Positions 22,916 to 33,793 of a stretch of 64,000 nucleotides of DNA are shown here, one piece after another. The DNA comes from Mermis nigrescens (Eukaryota > Nematoda > Enoplea > Mermithida > Mermithidae): positions 2,100,756 through 2,164,755 of the forward strand of contig JAVLUZ010000145.1 of NCBI GenBank assembly GCA_036768485.1, written 5' to 3'. The position numbers and the translations under genes are program-made. Each line of letters starts with the position of its first letter. The stretch's first letter is position 1. Under the pieces are notes generated by a model. The model worked only from the letters and a program-made list of their open reading frames with translations. It was not told the origin of the DNA and searched no databases.

Positions 22916-23223
22916 GTTACTAACTAAACGTCTCAGTTTGTACATAAATGCGTGAGTTGTTTACTTCTCAAAAAAATAGAATTCAGTTAGTAATATGAAT
23001 ATTATTAACGCTCTGATTAATTTTTTAATTTAAATATTTCAGTTGAATAATTTTGTAATTTAAAAATATTTTAATTTGAATTGAACGCCTACGTTACCGG
23101 CCCTTCATGAGGAAACCGAATTACTATTTTTTACGCGTGTTTCAAAACGAAGTGTAAAGAAAATAAATTGAATTTCTACTAAAGATCACCGATAAAAAAT
23201 TAGGCACGGAGAGTTAAAATTTT

Positions 23224-23224
<1 letters not shown>

Positions 23225-23272
<48 letters not shown>
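23225..23272. repeat. (CA)24 microsatellite
   Basis: Forty-eight bases of uninterrupted CA dinucleotide in the intron between the first and second visible gene 2 exons. Confidence 0.99.
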
Positions 23273-23276
<4 letters not shown>

Positions 23277-23499
23277 GCAAACGCTTTTATTCCGTTCAAT
23301 TCCTCAGTAAATGTAGCAAAGGCCATTACAAACTTGGAGAAAATTTGTGAAATCGAATCAAGAAAGGTATACATTTTTTAAAAATTATCAAATTCATTCA
23401 ATTCTTTAAAGATCATTTCGAAAAGAGACGATTTTCGTTAATACACAATTATATTTATCTTTATTTTATAGGTAGGTACGTACAATCACACATGGACAA

Positions 23500-23870
23500 A
23501 CCGTGCAACTTCATTCAACCCGACATCAATGGGAACAGAGTCGGTATCGATGGGAAGAGCTGCCGGTATCAATGGAAAATTTAAAAATTCTGAACAAATA
23601 GAAGAAAAATGTTGGAAATTCACAAAAATGACTCTAAAATCAGTCAATCAACTAGAAAATGGAATATGAATTCAGGAAAATACGTGAAAACCATCTGAAA
23701 ACCAGCTTATCAACCAATCACTTCATGACTTATCAACCAATAATCAGTCAAACAATCAATAATTAACCAATTAACCACTAAGCAACCAATCAAGCAACCA
23801 TTTAGTGCAAAAAAACCAACCAAATAATTGGGCACCCGGTATCAATGGGAAGACCGGCCTTTGTCCATGT
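23500..23870. repeat. CGGTATCAATGGGAAGA repeats and CCAATCA-rich tract
   Basis: The motif (C/G)GGTATC(A/G)ATGG(G/A)AA recurs near 23541, 23563 and 23838. Between them, 23700-23825 is low-complexity AACCAATCA-type sequence. No function is evident. Confidence 0.55.
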
Positions 23871-23927
23871 AAGCGTACAATCGTTAATCCGAGAAAAATG
23901 CAATGCTAAAAGGCAGATAATGTATAC

Positions 23928-24362
23928 AAGTCACTTCTAACCAGCCGAAATGCACAGCCATAACTAGCCTATAGTCCAACAATAGGTTTTCGCTATTAGC
24001 CAAATTCAAGGCAGTTTGAACGGGATCAAGACGCAAGTTTTTCCACACAATTTGTCCCAAATTTAGGCAAATGTTCAGAGGAAACGAGATGACTTCGGGG
24101 AAGCAAAAATTATTGTTGACCCAGAATCTCAGTTCATCGGTGATTCGTTCAATAACCGTTTCGCATATTTTAAACAACCACAGAGGGTCGGAGGCGCGTA
24201 GAACTTCGCAGATTCGAGGCAGGGTTGACGTAAGTTTGTCCTTAGGACGCGTTATATCGGCCGGATCGGTTTTCTCCATTGTTAATTGCACGGAATGGTA
24301 GTGGTGTAATAAATATTTCATGCAACTTAGTTCTTGTAGTGTATCCATATTGCAATTATGAG
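23928..24362 (-). CDS. gene 2, first visible exon
   Basis: The exon follows the acceptor AAATTTTCAG on the - strand and encodes about 145 residues. An in-frame ATG at 24348-24346 could be the initiator if only an untranslated exon lies upstream. The frame is also open back to the splice site, so this may be an internal exon. Readable parts include MDTLQELSCMKYLLHHYHS, PRICEVLRASDPLWLFKICE and LDPVQTALNLANSENLLLDY. The donor chosen (GTGACTT/GTATAC) is the only nearby one that keeps phase with the next exon. Predicted structure is all-helical. No family is recognised. Confidence 0.7.
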
Positions 24363-25286
24363 CTGAAAATTTAGTTAAAAATACGTTCTCTCATCTAACA
24401 AACACCAGATAAATGAATAAGATAAATTCTTTTCGCTCATGGGCGCCAAGAAGCGCCTAAAATCTCGACGATTTTCCACTTCTTAGTGATGGTCATGCCG
24501 CGCCGCGCTGATCACTGCTCTTTAATTGATAACTTGCTCTAGGATACCTGACTAAGATAAAAAATATGTATTTACTGCACAGATATACCTATCGCCGGTC
24601 CGGATATAAAGCTAAAACTTGAACATATTATAATAAAAGTTAAAATAGGGCTTTCGTGATTAATATGGGTCAACAATTGTCTAAAAACGCCCGATTTTAA
24701 GCAATCAAATGTAAAGAAGCGAGAAATTTCCAGCACTTCGCGTAATTTTTGGAGCATCGCACCATAGGTTCACAAGGTCAATCCAGAAGATTTAATTTAA
24801 TGTTCATGATTTTTTTGCTGTTTTGACTATCAAAATGGTCAAAATAGCCTATAAAACGTTTCTTCATCGTAATATCGCATTTTAAAAGCATTTTTAGTCC
24901 ATTTTGACTGCATTATATCACTTTTAACACTAAAAAATGTAAAAATTTATTAATTTTTGGGCGCTTTTACATAAAAAAGTACTTTTAAAAGTACTAATCT
25001 AGCGCGAAGCGCCAGAAAAATGTAGAGTTGCATTGCACCGCATTCATCACCTAAGTAATCTAAGCTAACTAACCTAACTACGTAATTTTCTTCATTGTAT
25101 CCTTCAGAATCAAGATTTTCTGTCATGCATGCTTTTATCTTACGCATACTTTAGATTGAACGCCAAAAATTTTCAAATTTTTCTGCGCTTTGCACCAGTT
25201 ACTATACATTCCCTTTTTGAAGCTTCTCAGCACAACACTAATCGCTTAAACAAGCCAAAGGATTTTGGTGCTATAAACCGATTTGG
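24363..25286. other. no gene seen
   Basis: Non-coding AT-rich sequence with scattered remnants of the hairpin core (AGCGCGAAGCGCC near 25003). No upstream exon of gene 2 could be found here. Confidence 0.4.
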
Positions 25287-25510
25287 CTCGATCCAAGGAC
25301 TTACACATTCGTCGGAAATAAATAATATGGGCTGAAAATATGGATGGGAGCATAGCATTGAAGAAGAAAAAAGGCACGGAAAGCTGTTTGGAATTTTTAA
25401 AAACTTTGAAAAAATTTAATATTTTTTGCATGTTTTTTTCAGTTTTACTTGATTAGGTATATGAAAATTTAAGTTTGCGCTTATATTATGCTTAGGCTAA
25501 GGCTTAGTAT
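25287..25510 (+). repeat. repeat J, copy 1 left part (interrupted)
   Basis: Starting CTCGATCCAAGGACTTACAC, this matches 27828-28065 with small differences. It stops at the Penelope-like insertion and resumes at 26848-26965 (CTTAGGTCAAGGTCGCTCCC ... GAATCTTCAAATATAC). Confidence 0.75.
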
Positions 25511-25522
25511 ATCTGAAAAGAT

Positions 25523-26835
25523 AATAGTTTTGAAAAATGAGCTTGTTAAGCGAGAGTTGTAAACCAAGAGAAAAACTTAAAGTTTAAACATACCATTAAA
25601 TTATGAAGAGAATTATAAAAGATTTTAAACTAGAAGAAAATGAAAAAGGTGGGATTTCAGTAAATTAAAACAAATTTAGAGGATATGATGAAACATTATT
25701 GTTGAGAATAGGACGATCACGTGCTATGTATAACGACTCCTTGATTAAAAGATCAAAAGAGTTGGATGCTCGACTAATAACCTTGAAGCAATCTGATGTA
25801 ATTGAATGATTGCTATTTGAAACATGTTTGTGAATAGCAGATAAGCTATCACTGTTGAAACTGAATGTGACAAGAAATTAAATTTCCTTGATGTTCTTTT
25901 TGAAAGGAAGTCCGATGATATTGTGACATCATCATATCAGAAACCTACATTTTCTGGCCTTTATACCAAATTGTCTAGCTTCATTCCTTTTGCCTATAAA
26001 GTTGGTTTAATAAGGACACTTGTGACTTGTGAGTCGCATTTACATGATTTGTAACTCATATCAGACTTTTGTCTCTGATATTGACAAGCTGAAGCAGACT
26101 CTACTGCAAAATGAGTATCCCCTTGGCTTGATTGATAAGGTCATATCAGACTTTATGACAAAGGTGTATAATAAGAGTGATGAAATAAAAGTCGGTTGTG
26201 ATAAATTATGCTATTCTCTTGTTTTGCCTTATACTGGTGTGCATGGCTACAATGTACGCAGCAGAATTCTAAAGCTTATATCTGCATTTTACCCTCAGAT
26301 TAGAGTAAGGTTTGTTTACAAACCTGTCATGTGTATAAGCCGGTTTTTCAAGAACAAGGATGCTGTACCTGCTAAGCTACTCTCAAATTTAGTATATAAG
26401 TATACGTGTTCTAGCTGTATGGCTAGTTACATTGGCGAAACTCGCCGACATTTTGGGAGTAGAATTGCAGAACATACTGGCATCTCATTTGCTGCAGGAA
26501 AGCCAATTCAGGGTGATAGCTTATCTGCTATTCACAAACATGTCTCAAATAGCAATCATTCAATTACATCAGATTGCTTCAAGCTTATTAGTCGAGCATC
26601 CAACTCTTTTGATCTTTTAATCAAGGAGTCGTTATACATAGCACGTGATCGTCCTATTCTCAACAATAATGTTTCATCATATCCTCTAAATTTGTTTTAA
26701 TTTACTGAAATCCCACCTTTTTCATTTTCTTCTAGTTTAAAATCTTTTATAATTCTCTTCATAATTTAATGGTATGTTTAAACTTTAAGTTTTTCTCTTG
26801 GTTTACAACTCTCGCTTAACAAGCTCATTTTTCAA
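25523..26835 (+). mobile_element. Penelope-like element, 5'-truncated, with inverted terminal copies and 12-bp TSD
   Basis: Identical ATCTGAAAAGAT copies lie at 25511-25522 and 26836-26847. The left arm 25530-25852 and right arm 26513-26835 are 323-bp inverted copies; I see two differences, so the insertion is young. A 7-bp extra tail (25523-25529) precedes the left arm. Inverted repeats of this kind and a GIY-YIG domain are typical of Penelope-like elements. Most of the reverse transcriptase is missing. The element interrupts repeat J, whose uninterrupted copy at 27828-28310 shows the empty site. Confidence 0.88.
25851..26700 (+). pseudogene. Penelope-like reverse transcriptase end plus GIY-YIG endonuclease, frameshifted
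   Basis: 25851-26024 encodes the end of the reverse transcriptase (KKLNFLDVLFERK, YQKPTFSGLYTKLSSFIPFA), matching the thumb-proximal L-N-F-L-D-V and Y-x-K-P-T-x-S-G-L-Y motifs of Penelope-like elements. The frame is then broken by a 7-bp tandem duplication (ACTTGTG at 26018-26024 and 26025-26031). From 26029 to the TAA at 26700 a second frame continues with a linker and a GIY-YIG nuclease: VYKYTCSSCMASYIGETRRH followed by an R-I-A-E-H-T-G stretch. In autonomous elements this nuclease nicks target DNA. The last 188 bp of coding sequence lie within the right arm and so are also present inverted in the left arm. This copy cannot make a full protein. Confidence 0.85.
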
Positions 26836-26965
26836 ATCTGAAAAGATGTTTTAAAGTGCTTAGGTCAAGGTCGCTCCCGCTTAGGTCGATGTATAGATGC
26901 TTAGGTCGATGTAAATTGAATATCTACATGCGATTCTGCATTCTGCTGATTGAATCTTCAAATAT

Positions 26966-27640
26966 ACATTAGTGATGAAAAATATAACCAAAAACATTTT
27001 TTTTTAAAATTAGTTTAAAGTTTTTAAAAGTTTTAAACATGTTTCCGTGCCTCTTTTTATCATACGAGTTGACGATTTCAACTCAAAACACGGTAAAAAC
27101 AGGTTTCTTGACAAAAATGAAAAATGTGTAAGATCTTCAAGAATCCCATTGATTTACTGGGAATCTTAAAATTCTTATTGTTCATAGAAAATTTGAACTT
27201 AATTGTTTCGTAATAGTTTTGTAATTTTGTATTTTTTAGATGGTGAGATGAGATTGTAGGACTGACAGTTTGCAGCGCTAAGGGCTGATATGCGGTTTCA
27301 GGAGACAAAACATATTACTCTTCGTTATATGCATTGCAGTACACTAAATTTACAATCGCAAAATGTTCAAAAAGTGGTTTTAGGTCTCGCCGTCTCGCCA
27401 CATCCTCAAATCACATGTGGGACGGCTTTCTGAAATGAGAAATACTTATTGTCCAGAAAAATACACGAAATTCAGTAAACCGCAAACACATGATAAAACA
27501 GCGACTGAACAAAAGGACATACAGATCACGGAGTGTGATACACAAGGTATGCCCCAACAATAAAATTGTAAAATCAATGTTTAGCTGCTCCTTTTGATTG
27601 AAACAAGATTAGAAGCGACGACATGATCAGGCAAGTTGGG
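26966..27640. other. no feature
   Basis: AT-rich intergenic sequence without coding, splice or repeat signal I can support. Confidence 0.4.
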
Positions 27641-27644
27641 CTAA

Positions 27645-28500
27645 ACTTAAGAATATGGTACTTTTAGAAAAGGAGCAAAACGAATACGGCATACCAAAAT
27701 TTTTTGTGCCCAACTGGTAGAACATGATAAATTGAAGCGCGGAAAAAATTGGTGAAAATCTAAGCCATACTTGCAAAGTTGCAGGCAACTCTCGATTTGA
27801 GTGTTGGGTGGGACGATTAAACGGCTCGATCCAAGGACTTACACTTTTGTCAGAAATAAATAATATGGGCTGAAATTACGGAAGGAAGCATAGCAATGAA
27901 GGAGAAAAAGAAAAAAGGCGCGGATGCCTGTTCGAAATTTTAAAAACTTAAAAAATTTTCAATTTTTTTGCATGTTGTTTCGGTTTTACTTGATGAGATA
28001 TAAGAAAATCTATGTTTTTGCTCCTATTTTACTTAGAATAAGGCTTAGCATATCTGAAAAGGTGTTTTGAGCTGCTTAGGTCGAGGTCGCTCCCGCTCAG
28101 GTCGATTGTTAGATCCTTAGGTCGATGTATAAATGCTTAGATCGATGTATAGATGCTTAGGTCAATGTATAGATGCTTAGGTCGATGTACAGATGCTTAG
28201 GTTGATGTATAGATGCTTAGGTCGATGTATAGATGCTTAGGTCGACGTAAATTGGGTATCTACATGTGATTCTGCATTCAGCTGTTTGAATCTTCAAATA
28301 CTTAGGTCGAGAAGATGCTTGCTTAAGTCGAGAAGAGGCTAATTAACGAAACCCATAGCTTTTGTAATATTGATCATACACGGATGAATTTTTTTCCGCG
28401 CTTTCTTTTAACATGTTCTAAGTACTGAGCGAAAAAATCCGCTCTTCTGAAGTTTATTTTTTAGTATTTTGGAAGTACCATATTCTTAAATTACTCCGAA
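27645..28500. repeat. element with inverted ends enclosing repeat J copy 2
   Basis: The left end (TTAAGAATATGGTACTTTTA, 27649 on) is matched inverted by the right end around 28399-28495, with a shared TAGAACATG and GCGCGGAAAAAA stretch in each arm. Inside are the intact repeat J copy (27828-28310) and the 20-bp minisatellite. A target duplication was not found. Confidence 0.55.
28090..28255 (+). repeat. ~20-21 bp minisatellite GATGCTTAGGTCGATGTATA
   Basis: About eight imperfect units occur here. Two to three units occur at the equivalent place in repeat J copy 1 (26855-26925), so the array has changed length between copies. Confidence 0.85.
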
Positions 28501-28519
28501 GCGAGGCAGTAATTATTTG

Positions 28520-28700
28520 CAGTCAACTGCAGGTAGTATAGCACACAATGTAAAATTATATGCAGTTAAAAACCAATGGCGTTGACTGCAGGTAATATAG
28601 CACACAATTTGAAATGATATGCAGTCAAAAACCAGCGGCCTAGACTGCGGTTAATATAGCACACAATGTGATATTATATGCAGTCAAGTTGAATGCTTAT
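28520..28700 (+). repeat. ~59-bp tandem repeat with inverted GACTGCA/TGCAGTC ends
   Basis: Three units start near 28525, 28583 and 28643. Each has GACTGC at one side, ATATAGCACACAAT within, and TGCAGT(C/T) at the other side, so each unit can form a short stem. Spacers between units read AAAAACCA(A/G)(T/C)GGC. Confidence 0.75.
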
Positions 28701-28904
28701 TGATATGGGAAGCTGGCGATCACTCGCATTCCAACCTGTAGAAGATGGTTTTATAAGGCACTTTTATTTGAGGCGGTCTGGCAGATTTGCTTCCTCACTA
28801 GGGAATTTTTTTCGCGCTGCATGGGTAGCACACTCAATAGCTGCCCAGTCACCCATTAGTGCATGTTAATGGGCCAGCATAAGCTCTGGGGCATACATAC
28901 ATAC

Positions 28905-29855
28905 ATACATGATCTTGGGGGGTTAGGGGTTTGGGGGAATTCACCCCCGCAGAATTATTTTTCACCCCCCACAAAAAATTTTTCACCTACCCCAGAATTG
29001 GCGATTTTTCAAAAGTTTCCTAAACTTACCTGAAAATTGGTAGAAAAAGTGTCTTTTTAAAAGTTTTTGGCTATCTATTTGCTCAAAATCGCCAAATTTT
29101 CAGTGCTTCGTTTTAAGCGATATATGGCATTCGTGTAGCTGGTTCACATATGTATTAACATAGTCATATTATAAGGGCGTATGTGTGCGGTCGATAGCAT
29201 CTGAGGAAACGAGAGAAAGTTGCTGGCAGTCGGATTCGAAACGTGGACCCCTTGCTCTAAAGTCCAGAACCATAACCAATCGACAAACGCTGGTTAATTT
29301 CGATAAAGATTGCAAGGTATTCGTGATGTTTTGCTGGTTTACCAGTGGATTAGGCTTAGGCTTAGTATCATGGACTGACCAAAATGTTGGTGCCAGCGTT
29401 TAAAATAAGCCTGAGTAATGGGATGCGACGAGCGGAGCGAGCGAAGCGAGCGACGCGAGTTGCATCCCATTACTTAGGCTTATTTTTAACGCTGGCACCA
29501 ACATTTTGGTCAGTCACATGAATCTACTAGAAAAATCTGATGACTGCCTTATTTGTTTCGACTTGACTCAAATCAAACCAGTTAGGTGGCAGCTTTCACC
29601 GGATACTACTTGCTGTACACGTACCTATAACGTGGCTATCTTAATACATATGTGAACCAGCTACACCAATGCCCGATATATTGGTGAATTTATTCGACTT
29701 TTTTCGAAATTTTTTTCATGATTTCATGCTCTAGAAGAATAGAGTATCGTCAGAAACGCCAAAAAACGATGTTTTTTGACGCGTACCGGCAATTTTTGGG
29801 CCCAAAAAAAGGAACTTTAAGTTCCCCCACCACAATTCCCATACTGTGCATGTAA
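28905..29855 (+). repeat. family B copy split by a nested element
   Basis: 28908-29125 carries the left half of B (GATCTTGGGG, CCCCAGAATTGGCGATTTTT, GGCTATCTATTTGCTC). 29674-29855 carries the right half (TTTATTCGACTTTTTTCG, CGTCAGAAACGCCAAAAAACG, CATACTGTGCATG). The interruption is the 548-bp element listed next. Confidence 0.8.
29126..29673. mobile_element. hAT-like foldback MITE with perfect 8-bp TSD
   Basis: Identical CGATATAT copies lie at 29118-29125 and 29674-29681. Ends GGCATTCGTGTAGCTGG and GGCATTGGTGTAGCTGG (reverse of the right end) are followed by GTTCACATATGTATTAA in both arms. A second inverted pair lies near the centre (GACCAAAATGTTGGTGCCAG at about 29377 and its reverse near 29490-29513). 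It encloses a GC-rich palindromic stretch (GCGAGCGAAGCGAGC). It encodes no protein. Confidence 0.85.
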
Positions 29856-29929
29856 GCATACATACACACCATATTTGATCAATCTCGGAATAAATGTATA
29901 ACTGCACAATTACAGGGTGGTTCAAATAG

Positions 29930-31913
29930 GGGCATAAGTAAGGTGGCGCTAGCGCTGGCGCTGGCCCTGGCGCACATGGGTAAAAGGTGGTGCTGGCCAT
30001 GGCGCCTGGCCTTATGCCAAGTGGGTAAGGTGGCGCTGGCCTGGCCCTCGGCAACTGGGTAAAAGGTGGCGCTGGCAGGCTGGCGCTGGCCTGGCCATTG
30101 CCACCTGGGTAAAAGGTGGCGCTGGCGCTGGCTCCTGGCCAACTGGGTAAAAGGTGGCGCTGGCGCTGGCCCTGGCCCTCGCCAACTGGGTAAAAGGTGG
30201 CGCTGGTCCTGGCCATTGCCACCTGGGTAAAGGTGGCGCTGGCCCCTGGCCATTGCCACCTGGTAAAAGGTGGCGCTGGCGCTGGCCCTGGCCCTCGTCA
30301 ACTGGGTAAAAGGTGATGCCGGCACTCAGCTTTGGCCACAGCCAAGTGGGTAAAAGGTAGCGCCAACCATTTGCCCTAGCTGATGTCAGCAAAGCTGGCA
30401 AAGATGTTTTATACAGCTTCTCTGAAACATCAAAATACGGGTTGAACTCAATTATAGTCATTTATTATTCATATGAAGGTAGAAGGCATCTTAAATGTTG
30501 TACAGACATAGTAACGTATTGAACTGAAAATTTTAAAATTATTTGAGTGATTGTTTGAGCAAAATTAACTTTTAAAATGCAGAAAATACTTGGTTGACTA
30601 TAACTTTCGATTTCAACAAAAATTTTAGATGAATATATTTCCTTTTTACGCAAAATAAATTATTCCATACGTTCTTCGCGTAAAATTTAGTTTTTGTGAT
30701 GCAGAAGATATGTGGTTCTACGCCGCTTTTGACAGTCAATTAATATTTTCATCGAAAAATTGTAAAGGAATGAATCAAGTGGGTAAAACGTGGTGCTAGT
30801 TTTGGCCATGACCATGGCCAAGTCGGTAAAAGGTGGCACTGGCGCTGGCCTCGGCTGGGTAAAAGGCGGCGCTGGCGCTTTTGCCAACAGTAAACTGACA
30901 GTTTACAGTAATTGCAGATTAACTGAAGGTATTTAATCGCATCTCTCAGCTTGGGGATAAAGCAGTTGAAACACAAACTGCCTTTAAATATGGGCATGAA
31001 CTTCAAGAAATATTTAATTCCCATGAACTTCAATAAATATTTAATCTCTAAGCTGAGAGATGTGATCAAATTCTATCACTTAATCTGCTTGTTTTAGCTG
31101 CTTTCGTTTTATGTGACAGAAAACTTACTTACAATTACTGTATACTGTCAGTTTACTGATGGCAAAAGCGCCAGCGCCTCCTTTTACCCAGCCGAGGCCA
31201 GCAACTTAATTTTACACAAAGAACGTATGGAATAATTTATTTTTCGTAAAAAGGAACTATATTCAGCTAAAATTTTTGTTAAAATCGAAAGTTATAGTTA
31301 ACAAAGTATTTTCTGCATTTTAAAAGTTAATTTTGCTCAAAAAATCACTCAAATAATTTTAAAATTTTTGGTTAAATACGTTAGTATAGTCTGTACAACA
31401 TTTAAGATGCCTTCTACCTTCATCTGAGTAATAAATAACTATAATTGAGTTCAACCCGTATTTTGATGCTTCAGAGAAGCTATATAAAACATCTTTGCTA
31501 GCTTTGCTGACATCAGCTAGGGCAAATGGCTGGGGCTACCTTTACTCACTTGGCTCTGGCCATAGCCAAGCAGAGCGCCAGCACCACCTTTTACTCAGTT
31601 GACAAGGGCCAGGGCCAGCGCCAGCGCCACCTTTTACCCAGATGGAAATGGCCAGGGCCAGCGCCAGCGCCACCTTTACCCAGTTGGCGAGGACCAGCGC
31701 CAGCGCCACCTTTTACCCAGTTGGAGAGGGCCAGGGCCAGCGCCAGCGCCACCTTTTACCCACTTGGCCATGGCCAAGGCCAGCGCCAGCGCCAGCGCCA
31801 CCTTTACCCACTTGGCCATGGCCAAGGCCAGCGCCAGCGCCATTGCCAGCGCCACCTTTACCCATGTGCGCCAGGGCCAGCGCCAGCGCCAGCGCCGCCT
31901 TTTACCCATGCCC
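29930..31913. mobile_element. foldback (FB-like) element with minisatellite inverted arms and 10-bp TSD
   Basis: Identical GTTCAAATAG copies lie at 29920-29929 and 31914-31923. The outer ends read GGGCATAAGTAAGG and, on the other strand, GGGCATGGGTAAAAGG. The outer arms (29936-30390 and 31525-31905) are minisatellites of roughly 40-bp units built from GCGCTGGCGCTGG and CAACTGGGTAAAAGGTGG, in opposite orientation. Inner arms (about 30385-30690 and 31196-31520) are unique sequence, also inverted. The middle (30890-31150) continues the dyad (CAGTTTACAGTAATTG; CATCTCTCAGCTT with AAGCTGAGAGATG). This matches the architecture of foldback elements, often linked to MULE-type transposases with 8-10 bp duplications. 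No transposase is encoded. Confidence 0.85.
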
Positions 31914-31923
31914 GTTCAAATAG

Positions 31924-33793
31924 AGCACATAGGATCATAATAAACAGACCAGCACTATCACAGCCAATTAAACTTATGATGTCAAATCATGTCCAATAAT
32001 TGACACAATGGTTGTCTAACCAGCTATAAAACTACATTTAAACGCATGAAAAGGGCAAAAATGGCTAAAAATAAAGTATGTAGACAGCGTAGACATGTAC
32101 CTTACTTTCCTGTTGGTACAGTACGTGCCTTGAATTGTGCATGCGCAGTCTCCATTAACTTTTGTTGCAGTCGGATTTTAGCGAGCGGACCTCAGTGGCC
32201 ATTAGTGGGCCGCTGTTAAACACTTGCAGCTGATTGACGGACTGCTTTCGAACTACTGCGGCCGTTCGTGGACTGCAGTGGCCGATGGATGTTGACTGCA
32301 GTTACTTTACTGTAAGTACGGAAACATGTATAGTATCACTGCTTGCATATTGCGTTATTTGTCGCACAAACTGGAAAAAAATTTCTCAATCTGCTTTGAT
32401 TTTTTGCATGCGTGCGTTTCAGAAGTGCGTGCGTGCTGCATGTCCAGTGCGAGAAAAAAGGGTAAAAATAGATTGGAATTTTTGTGCATATCATTATAAT
32501 TCTCGTTTCCTCCATTGGAATCTCATCTAAGAGATAGTGGGCATAAAAATGAAAGAGAATAGTATTTCCTGTGTGTGACCGATTGCATATTGCTCTGCAG
32601 CAAAATAGCATTTTAAAATCAATTTCAGGCTGAGAGCGTTCCGCGTTTTAATACAAATTTATGGCCAATAAAGAGTGAAAGATTCAAAAATCATAAACCC
32701 GAAATTTCTTTTGCCATTAGTTATATGATTTTAAAGAGCGCATCTTTTCGACTAAATCAAATTAGAGGAAAAGGTTTTTCAAAAGGGTATTTTCCTTCTT
32801 ATACAAACCATATTTTTGACTCTTATATTGCAAAATTGGGAAGAGAGAATGAATAGTGAAATAGTAACTGTAAGGTCTAAGCTACATAAATATAAAATTT
32901 AACAAAATAGTGAAATACAGATGACAGTTTTGCAAATTAATTGTACATTATGCATAGTGCGCTGAGTTATTTTGGTCGCAATATTTCAATTTATTCCCAC
33001 TTAAGATAAGTCAAAATTGAACGCTCGATTACTACACTTTTTGCGCAGGAGATTCAAGTTTTATGCACAACCTGTTGCAAAAGCCAGCCAATTCGCTATC
33101 TGATCAGCAGAATCTATGCGTTCTCAAATCTTTTTGAGCTTGTGTATTAAAATATCAGGAGGTAAAAATTTGTTGTCGTGTTTTCAAGCTTTGCATTGAA
33201 TACATGTGTGTGTAGGTGTATGTCCACTGAATAGAATAAATACAAAATGATAGATACGCATATAAAATACTTAGCACTTGAATTGAACAAGAAAAACTGC
33301 GAATGAAGTTGGGTGGTCAGAATAAAACTGCACGAAATGATAGAACGGGCAATATTTTTTGAACTATATGCTTGCCTGAGGAGACAGACATTATATGATG
33401 TATTTCACTTCTGAACTGAATATATTATTGATGTACATATTGTATATAAATAAATGAAAAAAGCGAAGATACAAAATATCTTGGAAAGTGGATAATTCTT
33501 CTAATTAATGTTTAATGTGCTTTGCTTAATATGGCGCATCTAACAGACCGCTGCAGCAACCTAACCCATAGAACACTCTGCTATAGTAATAGGCCGTTCA
33601 GCTAAAATGGGCCGTTTGGAGTGGAACGGAGTATACAAATGTGTCTCTAATGTGCACACTACAGTACAGAATCACCTCTTGCGTGGCGAAGCTATAGTCT
33701 GTTTTACATTTTTAAGTTCGGTCATAAATTGTAAAACTATCACTGACAATAAGCTGACAGATTGCGATTTTAGCATTGATCTGATATATAATG
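31924..33793. other. no gene seen
   Basis: Apart from a GC-richer stretch at 32160-32310 with TGCAGT motifs, nothing supportable was found. No SLC4 membrane-domain exon lies between the gap and this point on the - strand. Confidence 0.4.

Noticed and set aside
29731..31999. Long overlapping open frames of 77-163 codons rich in Ala, Pro, Gln and Arg
   Set aside because: They are translations of the GC-rich minisatellite arms of the foldback element. All frames are open because the unit lacks stops, and the same sequence reads in both orientations.
24572..33700. Further 5' exons of gene 2 or 3' exons of SLC4
   Set aside because: I looked for conserved SLC4 segments and for GC-richer open stretches with splice sites on the - strand, and found none I could defend.
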